Below are positions 21,796-33,854 of a DNA stretch of 64,000 bases, piece after piece; position 1 is the first letter of the stretch; each line of letters opens with the position of its first letter. Location of the stretch: positions 7,316,001 through 7,380,000 of the forward strand of contig BSBN01000047.1 of assembly GCA_027924645.1 (NCBI GenBank). Reading direction: 5' to 3'. The DNA is from Cunninghamia lanceolata. Taxonomy: Eukaryota > Streptophyta > Pinopsida > Cupressales > Cupressaceae. The position numbers were made by a program, and so were the translations under genes. The notes beneath the pieces were generated by a model, which saw only the letters and a list, made by a program, of their open reading frames with translations, had not been told where the DNA came from and made no database searches.

Positions 21796-24058
21796 TGATG
21801 GTGTTAGGTTGTCATTGATGTCAAAAGTGTTGAGGAGATGGTTAATGAGGTATTCATCATGATGTCTTCATATGTTTGAGGTAAATTTAGATGTGATCAT
21901 TACTACTTCCTTGCATTTGATATGTCAAGTTTCTATGAGGAGATTTGCATCATAATGATATCTTTATATCTTTCTGCTTACATGTGATGGAGTGTTGTTG
22001 GATCATCTTGGATCATCTTGGATCATGTGAAATCAGATATAGGATCATCTTAGATCATGTTCATTATGTCTTCAATGGATCTTCATTGTGTCAACGAAGG
22101 ACTTGTTTGATCTGTAGTACTTGCAAAGAATATTTCTGGATGTGATCATCTCATGACAGTTGTTTGCAATATGAATAGTGGCATTAGTTTCATTTAGTGG
22201 TTGATTGATCATGGCAGTGTGTACTAATGCAGATTACAGTGTTGATTAAGATTGAAATGATAGTGAACTCTATTGATGATTGATATCATTTACATTACAA
22301 GGTAATTTGGTCTCAAGGTCTTTAAAAAGATATATATAATTCAAAATGCAAATACTAATGCACTTTTTGTTCTAAAAGTGTGTTGACCTTTACAGAAGGT
22401 AACTGGTTACCTGCAGAAGGATTTAAGTTCATCTTACAACCGACCCCCTTGAAAATGATAACCGGTCATCTTATAATGTGATTGAGTGGAAATGAGACTT
22501 TCAAAGCATAAACGTTGAAATGCTTTAAGGAAACAAATTAAGGTTTTAAAGCCCGACGAAATGGTCTCATATTATTTAAGGCATTGAATTGCCTTTTTAG
22601 AGGAGTTTTCTATATATTTATTAAAGTTTCTAAAAAAGCCGATTCCCTAGCCTTTTAAGGCTTTAGTCTATTTTTTTTTAGAAACCTTTCTTAAAACCAC
22701 TATGTGGTCAGCCATATACATGATTTTTTTAAATGGTAAAAGCTATCAACTTTTTGTGATAAGTGTTTTTAAAATTAGAAATTGTTTTTTTTCTAATTTA
22801 AAGAGATTTTTTTTGAGGAGAGTTTCTAAGACAAATTGGTGGAGATTTTTTTGTGGAAGCATAAGAATTTTTCTCAGGATCCCAATGAAAGATTTTTTTT
22901 GGAGATTTTGTAAGGATCGAATGAAAGTTTTTTTTTTTTTCAGGATTTGAAGTATTTTTTTGTGAAGCTTTTTATGTGGAGATTCAGGAAGATAATTTTG
23001 TGAGAAGATTGACATTATTGAAGATGATTTTTTTTTAGAGAAGACAAAGAGATTTCCTTGCAGATGAATATAAAGTTTTGACAGAGATTTTTTATGAAGA
23101 CTTTATACAAGGCAAAATGATTTTTGAAGATGAAGAATGTGAAGGAGAAGATTGAAGGGTTTTGTAAATTTGTGATATATAAAAAAAATTATTGAAGGAA
23201 GAAGAAAATTAAATTGATTTTGTTTGCATGCAGATATTGGGTTTTTGCAGGAATATGAAGCATCATTGAAGAGATGAAGGATCTTGTTGAAAAGATTAAA
23301 AAGTCTTTAATTATGCACAGATAAATATGATATATATTCTTGCAGGAAAATGGTCTTTGCAGATAGAGGAATATGATTAGTCAATGAAACGGATGGATGT
23401 TGTTTTGCAGAGAAGAGGAACATCAAGAGTCTTGGTATTAATGCAACTTCATAATTTAACAGAGATGAAATATACAGAAGATGAAAGGTGAAAAGACATT
23501 CAACTTGTATAAAATTGTTTTTCAGGTGCATTGATGGATGACTGGTAAGACAAAGAAGAAACATGAGACAGAAGAAATGTTTTGTATTGAAACAGAGAAA
23601 CCCTCTGAGTTCTTGTTTTCAGTTTGTTCTATTTTAGGGGTTGGTGCTCCTTGAAGCTGGTGCTTCTAAACATTGTTGCCAGTGAGGCACACAGTATACC
23701 AGTGAGGCTTGTAGGTCAGTAAGACCTTTCAATTGTTAGTAAGACATAATATTCAGCCAATGAGGCCTTGTAAGAAGTTTTTAAAGTTAAGCCAGTGAGG
23801 CACTTCATGAGTGGTTTTTCTACCTCGAGAGGGTTTTCCACTCCAGAAATTTTTGTGTTATAATTTGTCTCTATGTGTGCATATTTGTGTTTTGTTGATA
23901 AGTTTTTGGTTCACATCTTTCACTATTAGTCTTGTGCATATGAGCTCAACAGATCATTAATGTCTTTCTTTCTACTTGTCTTGTAAAGTTTGCAAAAAGT
24001 TAAGAATTTACACAACACTGATTCACCCCCCCTCTCAGTGTTGTCATTAACTCCTACA
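21796..24058 (+). repeat. C1 3' LTR (2,263 bp)
   Basis: It starts TGATGGTGTTAGG and ends CTCCTACA, as does the 5' LTR. It is uninterrupted and so shows the empty X site. Compared with the 5' copy it lacks 91 bp at a pair of ACAT tetramers (junction near 23561) and has one extra GGATCATCTT unit near 22010. Confidence 0.9.
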
Positions 24059-24063
24059 ACTCC

Positions 24064-24175
24064 TAAGGAAGCTACTACTCCCTGAAGACTTTGTTTTAGG
24101 GCTACAACCCAAGTAAGCTACTACTCCCTGACGACTTTGTTTTAGGGCTACAACCCAAGGAAGCAACTACTCCCT
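24064..24175 (+). repeat. 46-bp tandem repeat in C2, the C1 target
   Basis: Units beginning AAGCTACTACTCCCTG start at 24069 and 24115, and a third, diverged one (AAGCAACTACTCCCT) at 24161. A further piece (ACTCCCTACTGACTTTG...TTTTAGGG) lies left of C1 at about 9293-9318. C1 therefore landed inside this array, which belongs to LTR C2. Confidence 0.8.
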
Positions 24176-24893
24176 AAACTAAGGATGAGCTCAAAAATAA
24201 TTATAGTATGACAGTCCTTCTACTACCTAAAAACTAACATTGAAGCTCACACCTTTGATGATTGCAATTTTGCTTCTTCTGATGATTGGATCAATTAGGC
24301 ACACTCTTCACTTCCCTCCTGTCACAAAAATGTCTTCAAGATGAATCAGGACAGCCCTTATTTCTTCTACTCTTTCTCCTTCAATCACATATCATAATGC
24401 ATAACATGTTCATATTCTACTCTTTACACATACATATTCTTCATTTCACAATGATACTCCACCTAGATCAACTAGGTTCACAATATATACATGATATTAC
24501 ATTGATAACATTGCAAGTCAGCCAATACAACAAGAATGTTATAATTTACAAGTCGGCTAGAGATCATACATTATGAAACATGTAGAGGAGAAGCCTTAAC
24601 ATGAACTACATGCTACTTTAGGAGAAGAAACACACCTTATGGACCGCAACACATGCTTAACCCAATCCTAAATATTCTTCACAACATCATCCTTCAAAGA
24701 ATAACATTTGTACATCATGCTTATTCAAAATATGTAACCCTTAAGCAATGACACATGAAGCTTATAGCACATCAGTCATTTCAACTTGGCAGTACACATA
24801 GAAGATTAAACATTGCTTATGGATCACCAAATCACTTGATACTTCACAGAAGTATGCATTGATCCTCCCTGAACATGTTCACAAAATCACATT

Positions 24894-25651
24894 TGTTATG
24901 AGACTTTTTCCCGAGAAATGAATTAAATAAATAAAGTTTATGAAAACCTTAGAGAGTAAAAAAATAAATAAATATATAGATGAACAATAAAATAGAAGAA
25001 ATGTAAAAAGAAAAGAAAGAAAGAAGTTACATTTGAGTTAAAATAAAGGTTAAAGAACTTTATTTATAAAGTACACTCGTATTGGAGTGTGTTTCATGGG
25101 AAGTTGCAATTAAAAGGTGATATGTAATATTATTTATGTATGGGTGTGATGGTTGGAATCACCCATTGAAAATACAGAGGAAAAAGCAATACAGAAATTC
25201 AGAGAGAACACAAGAGTGAAGTTTTTGGTTCTGGCTAGCATTTAAACATTTGGAGAAGGGGCACACAATGTGTGTCCAACTTGGGGTACAATGTACACCT
25301 GGGAGTGTCCTGGGTTGAATTTATGTCATAAAGACAGGTTGGTTCTATGTAAAAACTAGTTCCTCTGGGGTGTTTGTGTCATAAAAAAGTCAGGACCAGT
25401 AACCATATCTCTGTGTGTAGGATAGCTCCTTCGAGAAACTATTAAAGATACATATTTTTGCATTGCCTATAATTTAATGTTCTTTGTGTTAATTTATGTT
25501 ATAAATGTCATTATTTTGATACATATTATCGCTTAAGTGATTAATTATTGCTACTCCTTTTATTTACTAATGCTCCAATATGTATGCCCTTATCATTAAA
25601 TAAATTGAAACATCTTTAATATTTCTATTGTTGGGGATTAGTTAGGTTACA
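24894..25651 (+). repeat. C3 5' LTR (758 bp)
   Basis: It matches 36657-37464 over its whole length except for about 50 bp missing near 25163, where the 3' copy has GGGTTATTACTTAAACCC and following sequence. Confidence 0.9.
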
Positions 25652-25653
25652 TT

Positions 25654-25666
25654 TGGTATAAGAGCC
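25654..25666 (+). promoter_or_regulatory. C3 primer-binding site
   Basis: TGGTATAAGAGCC lies two bases after the LTR end. It differs by a base or so from the TGGTATCAGAGC initiator-tRNA site of C1, which supports copia-like ancestry. Confidence 0.8.
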
Positions 25667-28423
25667 GAACCTGCAAAAATAGAAAAGAATTAAAAAAATT
25701 ATAAATGTTAAATCAAATTGATCTAAACATAAAATAAATTTAATGTTAAACTAAAAATGCTAATATAAATATTTATTTGTATATTCATAGAGAATTTAAA
25801 GTGAAATGGTTTATACCATCACTTGAGTTAAAATTAATAAAGTTGGGTAAAAACATATATATCTTTAGCTTCCCCATAAATATTGACATACTGTATAAAT
25901 TGAATTTAATATGATTATTAGTGGATGTTTCTATAGTATAAGTCATAGGTTATATTTTAAACAAGTATAGGTCATGTTGTTAATATTAGAATGGTTACAA
26001 TAGAAAATAGAAATGTGGGTCTAATCTTATAATTATAGATAATTGTTTATATGTATATCTATAATTTTAGAGTTTGAGTTATATATGTTGAAAATATATC
26101 TATCTATATATAAACTTTATATTATATGTTTATGCCTCATATAATATTAATTAAATTTAGTGGATGTAATATATATAATATGGTATATAAAATAATATTA
26201 AGTTGAAAATAAATGTGTTTAATATATTAATGTATGAGAACTTTAGTAGATATATCTTAATATATATTTAGTTAAAAAAATAACAATGTTATATTATCTT
26301 CAACACATAGATAAGAAAAGTTATAAAGGTATATTAATTACTTAAATTACTATTACATTTAACATAATAATTACCTAATGTAATTTTATTATTACTTAAG
26401 AGTTGTTTAATTTTGAAATTATTTAATAATTATTTACTATTTCAATTATATTATTATAAATACTATATTCTATAGTTATATAGTTATAAATTGAAGTGTA
26501 TATAGATAAGGGTTAATCATCATATCCCTATAATTATTCATATCAATGAGATTTTTTTTTATGAAGAGTGAAATTTAAAATTTAAAATTTATATAAAATA
26601 ATAATAATGAAAGAAAATGTTAAGGTATTGAAAAATTATATAATGTGTATTTTAGAAACTTAAATTACCCATAAGAAATATTCTCACCTTTTTTCTTTAT
26701 TGGTGTAGATATGGGTTTAAAAGGTAATTTATTAAGACCAATAATAAGTATACTATAATTGGCCATCCATCCTGAAATAAAATTGATTCAACATATATAA
26801 TGGGTTTAAAAGGTAATTTATTGGCCATCCATCCTGAAATAAAATTGATTCAAGATATATATACTTCCTTCATAATATGGTAAGTAGGGGATAAGAGAAC
26901 TCAAGACCTCTCACTCTAAACAATAATCTTGCCATCAACTCACACATCACTTTGTGATTTAGACTTATTATAACAGAAGAAAAATAGAAATTTTATTGGA
27001 AAGGTTCCTTAAAAATAAATTAGTGCAACAATAGACAAGGAATTTTTACCCTAACCTCATTGTTCTCTTTGTTTTTTCCTATTAAGATTTTTTTTAAGTG
27101 TCTCTTGTAAGGGTAATGTACAAAATAATAATAATAATAATAATAATAATAACCATTTAGAATTTAGTGTGATAGCATGTGCTACCCCGACATGCATCCA
27201 TCCTAGATAGTTGCATTATTGAACAAGTTGATTGTATACCCCTTCACATTAATTATCCTCTCTATGAATCACTAATACTTAAAAGTTAATCCATTATAAT
27301 AAAAGGTTCATAGGCATTTGCAGCAAGAAGGATGAATCGACTCTCTTCACAATAGCATGGAAAATTGTATTAACACCATATACATTCTTTTGACATGGGT
27401 AGTGTCGTATTTGTAAATATCAAAGGGTGAAGCACCTTATACCATGCATCATGTTGTCAACGATATGGAGTGTTGAAGGTGGTGGAATAGGCTAAGCTTG
27501 TAGAGGAAATGGAGGATATGATTAGCAAAAAGATCTAGAATAATTGGTAAACTAGTTTGATCATAATAGATTTAAATCATCACCACCTCATCTGGTTAGG
27601 GAAGTTATTTGCATTCATGTTAAATTGTCTGCAACATAAACGTTACCTTATATAGCAACAAAGGAGGGAAACCCCAAATTGTAAAAAAAAAACATTCTCG
27701 AGTTTGGGAAAAATGAATATTATTAATAAGGTTAGGCCATTATTAATTCTCATTATGATTAGAAATTGGTTTGTTACTATCTTATAAGGAAAAGGTAATA
27801 AAACCATAAAATTATTTGTGCTAATGGTTCTTCACTATTATTCGTTTCCATTGAGTACATTTAAATAAGATAGAAGCCTTTTGTACACAAGTTCATGCCT
27901 TATTTTAGATATAATTACAAATGCTAATTATGAGACTAATAATGTTACTAGAATATGAGAAACAATGTTAAAAGGGTTGATAGTGAATCAATGTTTTACT
28001 ATTAGGCACATAAACTATGATGATTATGATGGGAATATATGCCCTATCCAAAGCTATGGAAGATATTCCACCCAATCATGGTTTGAGGTTTCATTAAGAG
28101 TCAATATCAAGATTATCATAAATAGCTAGATAATGAGGTACTCCATGCTATTTCACCCTAGTGTTAACAAACTGAGATAAAGAAATTGCATGTTTCTTGA
28201 ATATTGGAATATGCCAAATATCATAATTTTTATTAGGTAAAACTTTCATTAGTTGAATTCAAGGAGCACAAGAAGATAAGTACACTAAAAAATGTAGAGT
28301 TTCATATGATCCAAGGAATAGAGGTCAAGAAATACCCACAAACCTTTCATTTGCATCTTACAACCAATGTTGGACTAGTATGTTAGTTATTGTAGATTTT
28401 TGACTCACATTTACTTTTCCTTC
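25667..28423 (+). other. C3 internal region, left part, non-coding
   Basis: Very A+T rich and without a frame of note. A (AAT)n microsatellite lies at 27122-27152. About 26,700-26,870 has an imperfect local duplication (GGTTTAAAAGGTAATTTATT and TGGCCATCCATCCTGAAATA each occur twice). Confidence 0.6.
27122..27152 (+). repeat. (AAT)n microsatellite
   Basis: About ten ATA/AAT triplets in C3 internal sequence. Confidence 0.85.
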
Positions 28424-29650
28424 TATTTAGGATAAAATTGGGATTGTCTAGTTTTTAAGTGTTTAGATGTTTAAATCCTCCTTTCACCCTATACATTCAA
28501 GGACCTAGGGTCGAGTGGCAATTCACTATCATACCCTAGATCACTGTGAGATGTAGGGAAGCTTGGATTAGGGTGTTTAATTATCAAGTTTCCTTCTCTT
28601 ATGCTCAATTAACCATTAAAACCCTAATTTCACAAATATGACTGTAAACGGAAGAATAACAGAAAAAGCTCTTGCAGATGGAATCAAAATATCAAATCAT
28701 AGAGTACCATTTGTGGGGTTATGAGGTGGAAAAGTTGGGGACAAAAGAACAGGCGCCCAAGTCCAATGCCCTTCTTTTTGTCTGGATGGAAACTTAGTTT
28801 GCAACTCTTCCCTGTTGTCCTAGAAATTTTCCCATCACAAAAATTAGAGGACTAATGAGTGGGCACCAAAGTCTAGGTGGTTGTTTTTCCTTCTATTCTA
28901 CAATTCTGACACTTCAAGATGCCTTCCTGTAACTTCACTTTTTCCAGCTTTGCAACCTGTAACTTGCAACCATGAAAACTTTGGGAGGGGGTTGTGGTGT
29001 TTAGAGGCTTGTGTCAGTCAAGCCCCGAAGGACACTTAAGTCTCTGAACACAGTTGTTAGATAGAGAGTGTGTGCCCTTGTGAGGTAGAGGCAAAAACCA
29101 AAGACAATGATGATGAAAATACAATACAATGTCACCTTATAGTGAATATATCATGGGAGGAAGATGTTCTTCATTCCATGATGAAATGGATGCTCAAATC
29201 TGCAAACACAAACACATAAACCACACAAATCTCCCCTTGCAACACAATGAAAGCCTTGAATCACCTTGAGAATACTTGAACATCACAATTGCCATCCAGT
29301 TTCTAAATAAATGCCTAAACATGCTTTTATATGCAACTACAAACACTTCCGCCAAGATATTTATAATTCAAACTTACTGTGTCGGTAAAGGACCCAAACA
29401 ATGGTCATAAAATGACACCCTGAAATTGAGGTTGCCCCAAAATAGGGTAGGACTAGGGTCCGGTTGCCCAAGTCCCCCTATTTTGGATAGGGTACAACTC
29501 AAGGGCTCCTCCTAGGTCCCATTTGTCATGTAACCTAGGGTTCATTCCATTAGGATGACAAATTATGAAGATGTCCTAAATGCATGCAACAGACCCAAGA
29601 GCTAAACCTTATGAGGGAAAGCCCCCAAGGGGACATTTTTTGATGTTATA
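28424..29650 (-). repeat. C4 3' LTR (1,227 bp)
   Basis: Matches 33855-35098 closely. Its ends are TATTTAGG (mutated TG) and GATGTTATA (mutated CA), against TGTTTAGG and GACGTTACA in the 5' LTR. Confidence 0.9.
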
Positions 29651-29665
29651 TTTAGCCCCCACTTT
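29651..29665 (-). promoter_or_regulatory. C4 polypurine tract
   Basis: The minus strand reads AAAGTGGGGGCTAAA directly before the 3' LTR. Confidence 0.8.
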
Positions 29666-29819
29666 AATTTATGTATAAATGCAAGGCTAATACATGCATT
29701 AAAGTAAGGTCAAAAACACATCAAGCACAGAGAAGACATGCCAATCACATAGAAGATAGTAACAGGCACACAAAACATGAAGAAGACATTTATAGTCACA
29801 CATAACATAGAGAAGATAG

Positions 29820-30479
29820 TCAATGCATAGAAGACACATTAATGCATGGAAGATAGAAATGATATCTTTTCTTTTCTTTTTTTCTCATATACATGAAATG
29901 CAGATGCAAGTACTGGAAAGTAAACAAACCTCCCCTAATACATGATGCACTCATCACGCAGGTCTTTGTATATATGGGGCAACACACACACAAGACACAC
30001 AAAACCTCCCAAAATGTAGGAAGCATAACCCTAAGGCGCTGGTCTTTATTCTGCATATGGGGAAACAAACACGCCACACAAAACAAACACGCCAAAACAC
30101 ACACACTTGAAGACACGGAGAAAACATGGTAGACAAGCGATGGTGTGTTCCCTATTTCTAGGCTCATCACCATCTCAAGCACATTACAGGCACTCACCGA
30201 TGATTGGGCTTCGCCACAACAATCACTAAAGACACGCTTAAGGGTTGAGTTAGTCACAGAACCGCTCCCCGCCTCCATAGAGGACTTTTGAAAATGACAA
30301 GATGATGCAATTTGCTCCAAGAAATACACCATCCCCATTTCTGCAGAGGGCTTAAGAAAAAGGATATACGTGATATCCTGCCTCTGTAGAGGGCTTACAT
30401 GATTGATTGATTGATTGCAAACAAACTCAGGATGCATGATGCACTCATCGCGCAGGTCTTTGCACCTGAGGACAAACAC
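29820..30479 (-). CDS. Unrecognised 219-codon frame in C4
   Basis: An open minus frame from ATG 30479 to 29820. It is rich in Cys, Val and Phe (VCVLACLFCVACLF, CVLCVCC), with a possible hydrophobic stretch around residues 120-160. I do not recognise it. A 28-bp direct repeat (29941-29968 and 30435-30462, one mismatch, core GCACTCATCRCGCAGGTC) lies inside both ends of the frame, which suggests repeat-derived sequence. It may be fortuitous. It is far downstream of the protease-like frame and close to the 3' LTR. Confidence 0.2.
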   Translation of the reverse strand: MFVLRCKDLRDECIMHPEFVCNQSINHVSPLQRQDITYILFLKPSAEMGMVYFLEQIASSCHFQKSSMEAGSGSVTNSTLKRVFSDCCGEAQSSVSACNVLEMVMSLEIGNTPSLVYHVFSVSSSVCVLACLFCVACLFPHMQNKDQRLRVMLPTFWEVLCVLCVCCPIYTKTCVMSASCIRGGLFTFQYLHLHFMYMRKKEKKRYHFYLPCINVSSMH

Positions 30480-31379
30480 ATTGCTAACATCTATAACAAA
30501 TAGTTTACCTTATATATGCCCCCACCTTAAGGTGGTTGATATTAGTTATCGATATCAAGTATGTTAAGGTAGGAATAAAACACACAAGGGAACACTGACT
30601 TTAACAAAGCCCATGCCCCCTAAAGGTGACTTATACTTTACAATTGCCAAATCATCCCACAAACACATCCTTGCAAGAAACATGTTAGTGTCTAAAATAT
30701 CATGATAAACAACAACATCAATGCATATGATTAACCACACAAAAATCCAAGGTTATACAATGAATTCAGAGTTCAAGGATAACTATGGGGCTATATCATG
30801 AAGCTCTCTGAATCGAGTACCACCGAGGCTAGATTTAAAGATAAACAAAGGTGCATAGAGCAGTAATATTGTTAAGGTTTGTAAATGCGATAGAAACATC
30901 ATGAAATTCACTACGCGGAAAGCACGAGTGCTTCCACTAGCCAAGCATTGGATAAGATATACAACCCCATTGTCATATTAGGAACTATGTCCATTTTTTT
31001 GATTGCTTTTGAAAGGGACACTAGGTTTGCATCAGTCATTGGCCTGCTAGATGGAAACACTAGAGGAAGGGAAACAATAAATAAGAGAGGAGAAACAAGT
31101 GTCTTAGGGACAGTCACATAGAAGGGTGCCCCTAGTGTCACCAACCGCGACGCTATGTCCGTAAGACACAACACTCAACAATGAAATCAAAGAGAGAGGC
31201 AATATAGAAGAATGATAATACAAATAGAATAATGTCACAACAAACGCAGTCTCCTGGTATCCCAGACCTTACAGGAGAATTTGAGGTCATCCTAGGAGGC
31301 CTAAGCAACATATAACACATCACAGGGGAAGCACATCATGATAGAAATAAAGGGTTAGAGATACTTACCTGTAGGGCCC
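30480..31379 (-). other. C4 internal stretch with no recognised gene
   Basis: Only short frames (30911-31174 minus) without motifs. The position after the protease is where RT and integrase would sit in an autonomous element, and none of their signature motifs appears on either strand. Confidence 0.5.
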
Positions 31380-31399
31380 CTTCCGGGCTAGAAGTTGTC

Positions 31400-32417
31400 T
31401 ATAAGAAAATCATCATCGTCATCTTCCCACTCCCTTAATGTTGGAGGAAAGTGAGACATAAGGCACCATAGCCAAATTCATGTCTTGTTCATCATTAGGA
31501 TCATTATTGTTTGGTTGAATGTTGGGATCAATGTTTTCTTGTTGAGAGGCAAGGTTTATAGCATAAACTTGTCTTCTTTTTCTTCTTTCTCTTGCTTTTC
31601 TATTTCATTTTCTTTTACCACTTAACTACTGTAAGATAGGGCTATCCTCTTTCATAGGCTTGTGCAATTTAGAAGATGAAGCACTGGGATCAAACCTCAT
31701 TTTTTGCGGTGGAACATTTTGTTGTTACTAATGACCTCCTGATCCTTGTAAGGATTTCAGGGGAGGAACCTCAACATAGGGACCTTGTCCTTTCAATCTA
31801 AAGTTCTCTTCACATACGGGTTGTTTATCTTTTGTCCTTTCTTGTATAGAAGGAATAGGTATTTTAGTTTTATCCCAAAAATAATTCAGTCTGTAATGCT
31901 TTTTCTTAACCAAAGGTTTATATTTGTTGCAAGGGACGGTTATCATACGCCCATCCAAAGGGAAATTTAGACAATGATGTATTGTTGAAGGGATAGATTT
32001 CATTTCTTTTAGCCAAGGGTGTCCCAATTTAATTCAAAAGAGGTCAGAAACAGGGACAACATCAAACCATTGTTTCACATATTTTCCAGATAGAGTTACC
32101 AACAATGATATCTTGCCCAAAGGCTTGATGAAGGTTCCCTTATGTGTCTTAATCATCATGTTTGAGGTGTCATAAGAACCTTGCATTATTTGATGTGAAA
32201 AGAGGAACTCCTCAGTGGAAACATTAGTCATGCAATTGGGATCAATAAGAGTTCCATCCATGGGGTTTCGCATTATTTTCACAGTGATGTAAAGAGGTCC
32301 ATCGGAGTCTCCAATTGTTCTATCATGAGGTGTAAACATGATTTTAGGTTCAGGAGCCTTTCTTTTCATGTAAATTATAGGAGGGAACATAGTATTGTTG
32401 TTGTGATTAGAGGCCAT
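31400..32417 (-). pseudogene. C4 retropepsin-like protein with altered active site
   Basis: The frame starts at ATG 32417 (MASNHNNNTM...). A stop at 32034-32036 interrupts it, and the frame continues through 32027-31728 and, with further stops, to about 31400 (NIQPNNNDPNDEQDMNL). The order of motifs fits gypsy proteases: GTLIDPNCMTNV at the active-site strand, then KPLGKISLLVTL, FDVVPVSDLF and KLGHPWLKEM, and finally the STIHHCLNFPLDGRMITV tail typical of plant gypsy elements. Those have D-S/T/P-G at the active site. Here it reads D-P-N, so the invariant Gly is lost and catalysis is doubtful. No capsid domain precedes it. Related families cleave Gag-Pol. What this protein did in C4 is unknown. 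Confidence 0.65.
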
Positions 32418-32469
32418 GTTTTTATGCTCAAATCAGATTTGAAAGTTTTTCCAAAAGGTGTATCAAGGA

Positions 32470-33240
32470 CAAGTGCAAAACGATATGCCAAAGGTTAGCC
32501 TAAAATGCTTAATTTGTTGTACTTTTTCAAAGTAAATAGGTGAGACAAAGGGTGTTATAAGTATTTTGATCAAGGGAAGAAATTTATATGTATGATATCA
32601 GTCTGAAACAACAATATGATCCTTCTCAACACACTCTTGATGCAAATCCAAGATAATGCCAAGTCAAAATATAGTGAAAATATGTCAAAATAGACACTTT
32701 TTTCACCAAAATTCATTGCAAAAGAGCATAACAAAGGGTGTTGTGAAGAAAATGATGATAAAAAGAAAATAATATTAGTAATAACAGCCACTTGGTGCCA
32801 AAATAAACAACACAATATGCTATTAGTGCCACTTAAGTTAAAACCCTAGTGAAAATATAGCAAAAATAGGCCATTTTTCACGGTTTTTCAATTCCAAGAC
32901 CTAGAAAAAGGGGTTTTGTAATGAATTTAAGGAGGTGAAGAAAATAAAATAAATGATATAAGTCATCTCAATCCATAAAATTTGTCACAACACGCTTAGA
33001 GTACAAACTAGGTCAAAACCTATAGCAAAAATAGCCAAAATATGTAGTTTTTCACCGAATTTTCAATACAAGAGCCCGTTAAAAGGGTGTTGTGAATATT
33101 TTTAGGAAGGAAAGAAAATTAATACCCTGATAACAACTAATTAATGCAGAAATACTCTTCACAATATGCCTATGGTGCAAATTTATAGAGTCGATAAGGT
33201 CAAATTTAGTGAAAATTGTTATTTTTGAAGCCCTAGGTTT
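32470..33240 (-). repeat. Four degenerate tandem units of about 175-185 bp in the C4 leader
   Basis: The anchor AAAGGGTGTTGTGAA recurs (in variants) near 32547, 32733, 32907 and 33081. A second anchor of the type CACAAYAYGCYYWNNGTGCAAA recurs near 32625, 32810, 32990 and 33160. Each unit also carries a TTTTTCACCRAATTTTCAAT-like stretch. The spacing is 186, 174 and 174 bp. The array lies between the primer site and the protease-like frame. Confidence 0.65.
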
Positions 33241-33840
33241 GAGATGTTGACACAAAATGCTATGTGAATGTTTTGAAGTATTATTTGTGATGAAAATGAA
33301 GTTTAATCAGATCTGAAAATGATTTTCAAGCCCTAATATGCAAAATGCCAATCCAAATCTAATGAAAATGCATGAAAATTGCTAGTTTTTTGCTGAAATT
33401 TTCTATGCAAAAATGCAAATATTTTGAATCTAAATGCAAATTTACACTAAAAGGCAAGACTACAGCCAAATGCAAATTTTAATGAGCCTCCAAAATCAGT
33501 AGAAAAATTTGAAAGAAGATTTTTCCTACTAACCTTAGATTTTGGAATTACTAGGTTTAATGAAAATTATCAAAATTTCTACAAAAGCCTAGCAAATTAA
33601 TGACGAAAATGCAATGCAAATTTTTGAATTTTTGTCTTTTTCTGTAGTTTATATCAGATCTGATGCAAAAATCATGAATTAGGAAAATTTAGAAAGAATT
33701 GATGCAATTTAGTAAGCCAAACAATGCAATTTTTTTTAAATTTTTCTCAATGCAATAAAATGAATGACTATATGAATGAATGAAATCAATCCAAACCTGA
33801 AGACACACACTCAGAAAGTTGCAATTTAAGTCCAAAAACA

Positions 33841-33851
33841 CGGGTTCACCA
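33841..33851 (-). promoter_or_regulatory. C4 primer-binding site
   Basis: The minus strand reads TGGTGAACCCG three bases after the 5' LTR. E0 has a close match at the same spacing. It would pair with a tRNA ending CGGGTTCACCA. Confidence 0.7.
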
Positions 33852-33854
33852 AAA

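Larger units (their letters stand above)
9326..24058 (+). mobile_element. C1: complete non-autonomous copia-type LTR retrotransposon
   Basis: Both LTRs, a primer-binding site and a polypurine tract are present. The target duplication is ACTCT (9321-9325) and ACTCC (24059-24063), with one mismatch. The internal region (19477-21795) is only 2.3 kb. It codes for one protein with a coiled coil and three zinc knuckles and has no protease, integrase or RT, so pol enzymes must have come from elsewhere. The two LTRs differ by scattered substitutions and a 91-bp deletion in the 3' copy. Without X the 5' LTR is 2,347 bp against 2,263 bp for the 3' LTR. C1 sits in a 46-bp tandem repeat of C2. Confidence 0.88.
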
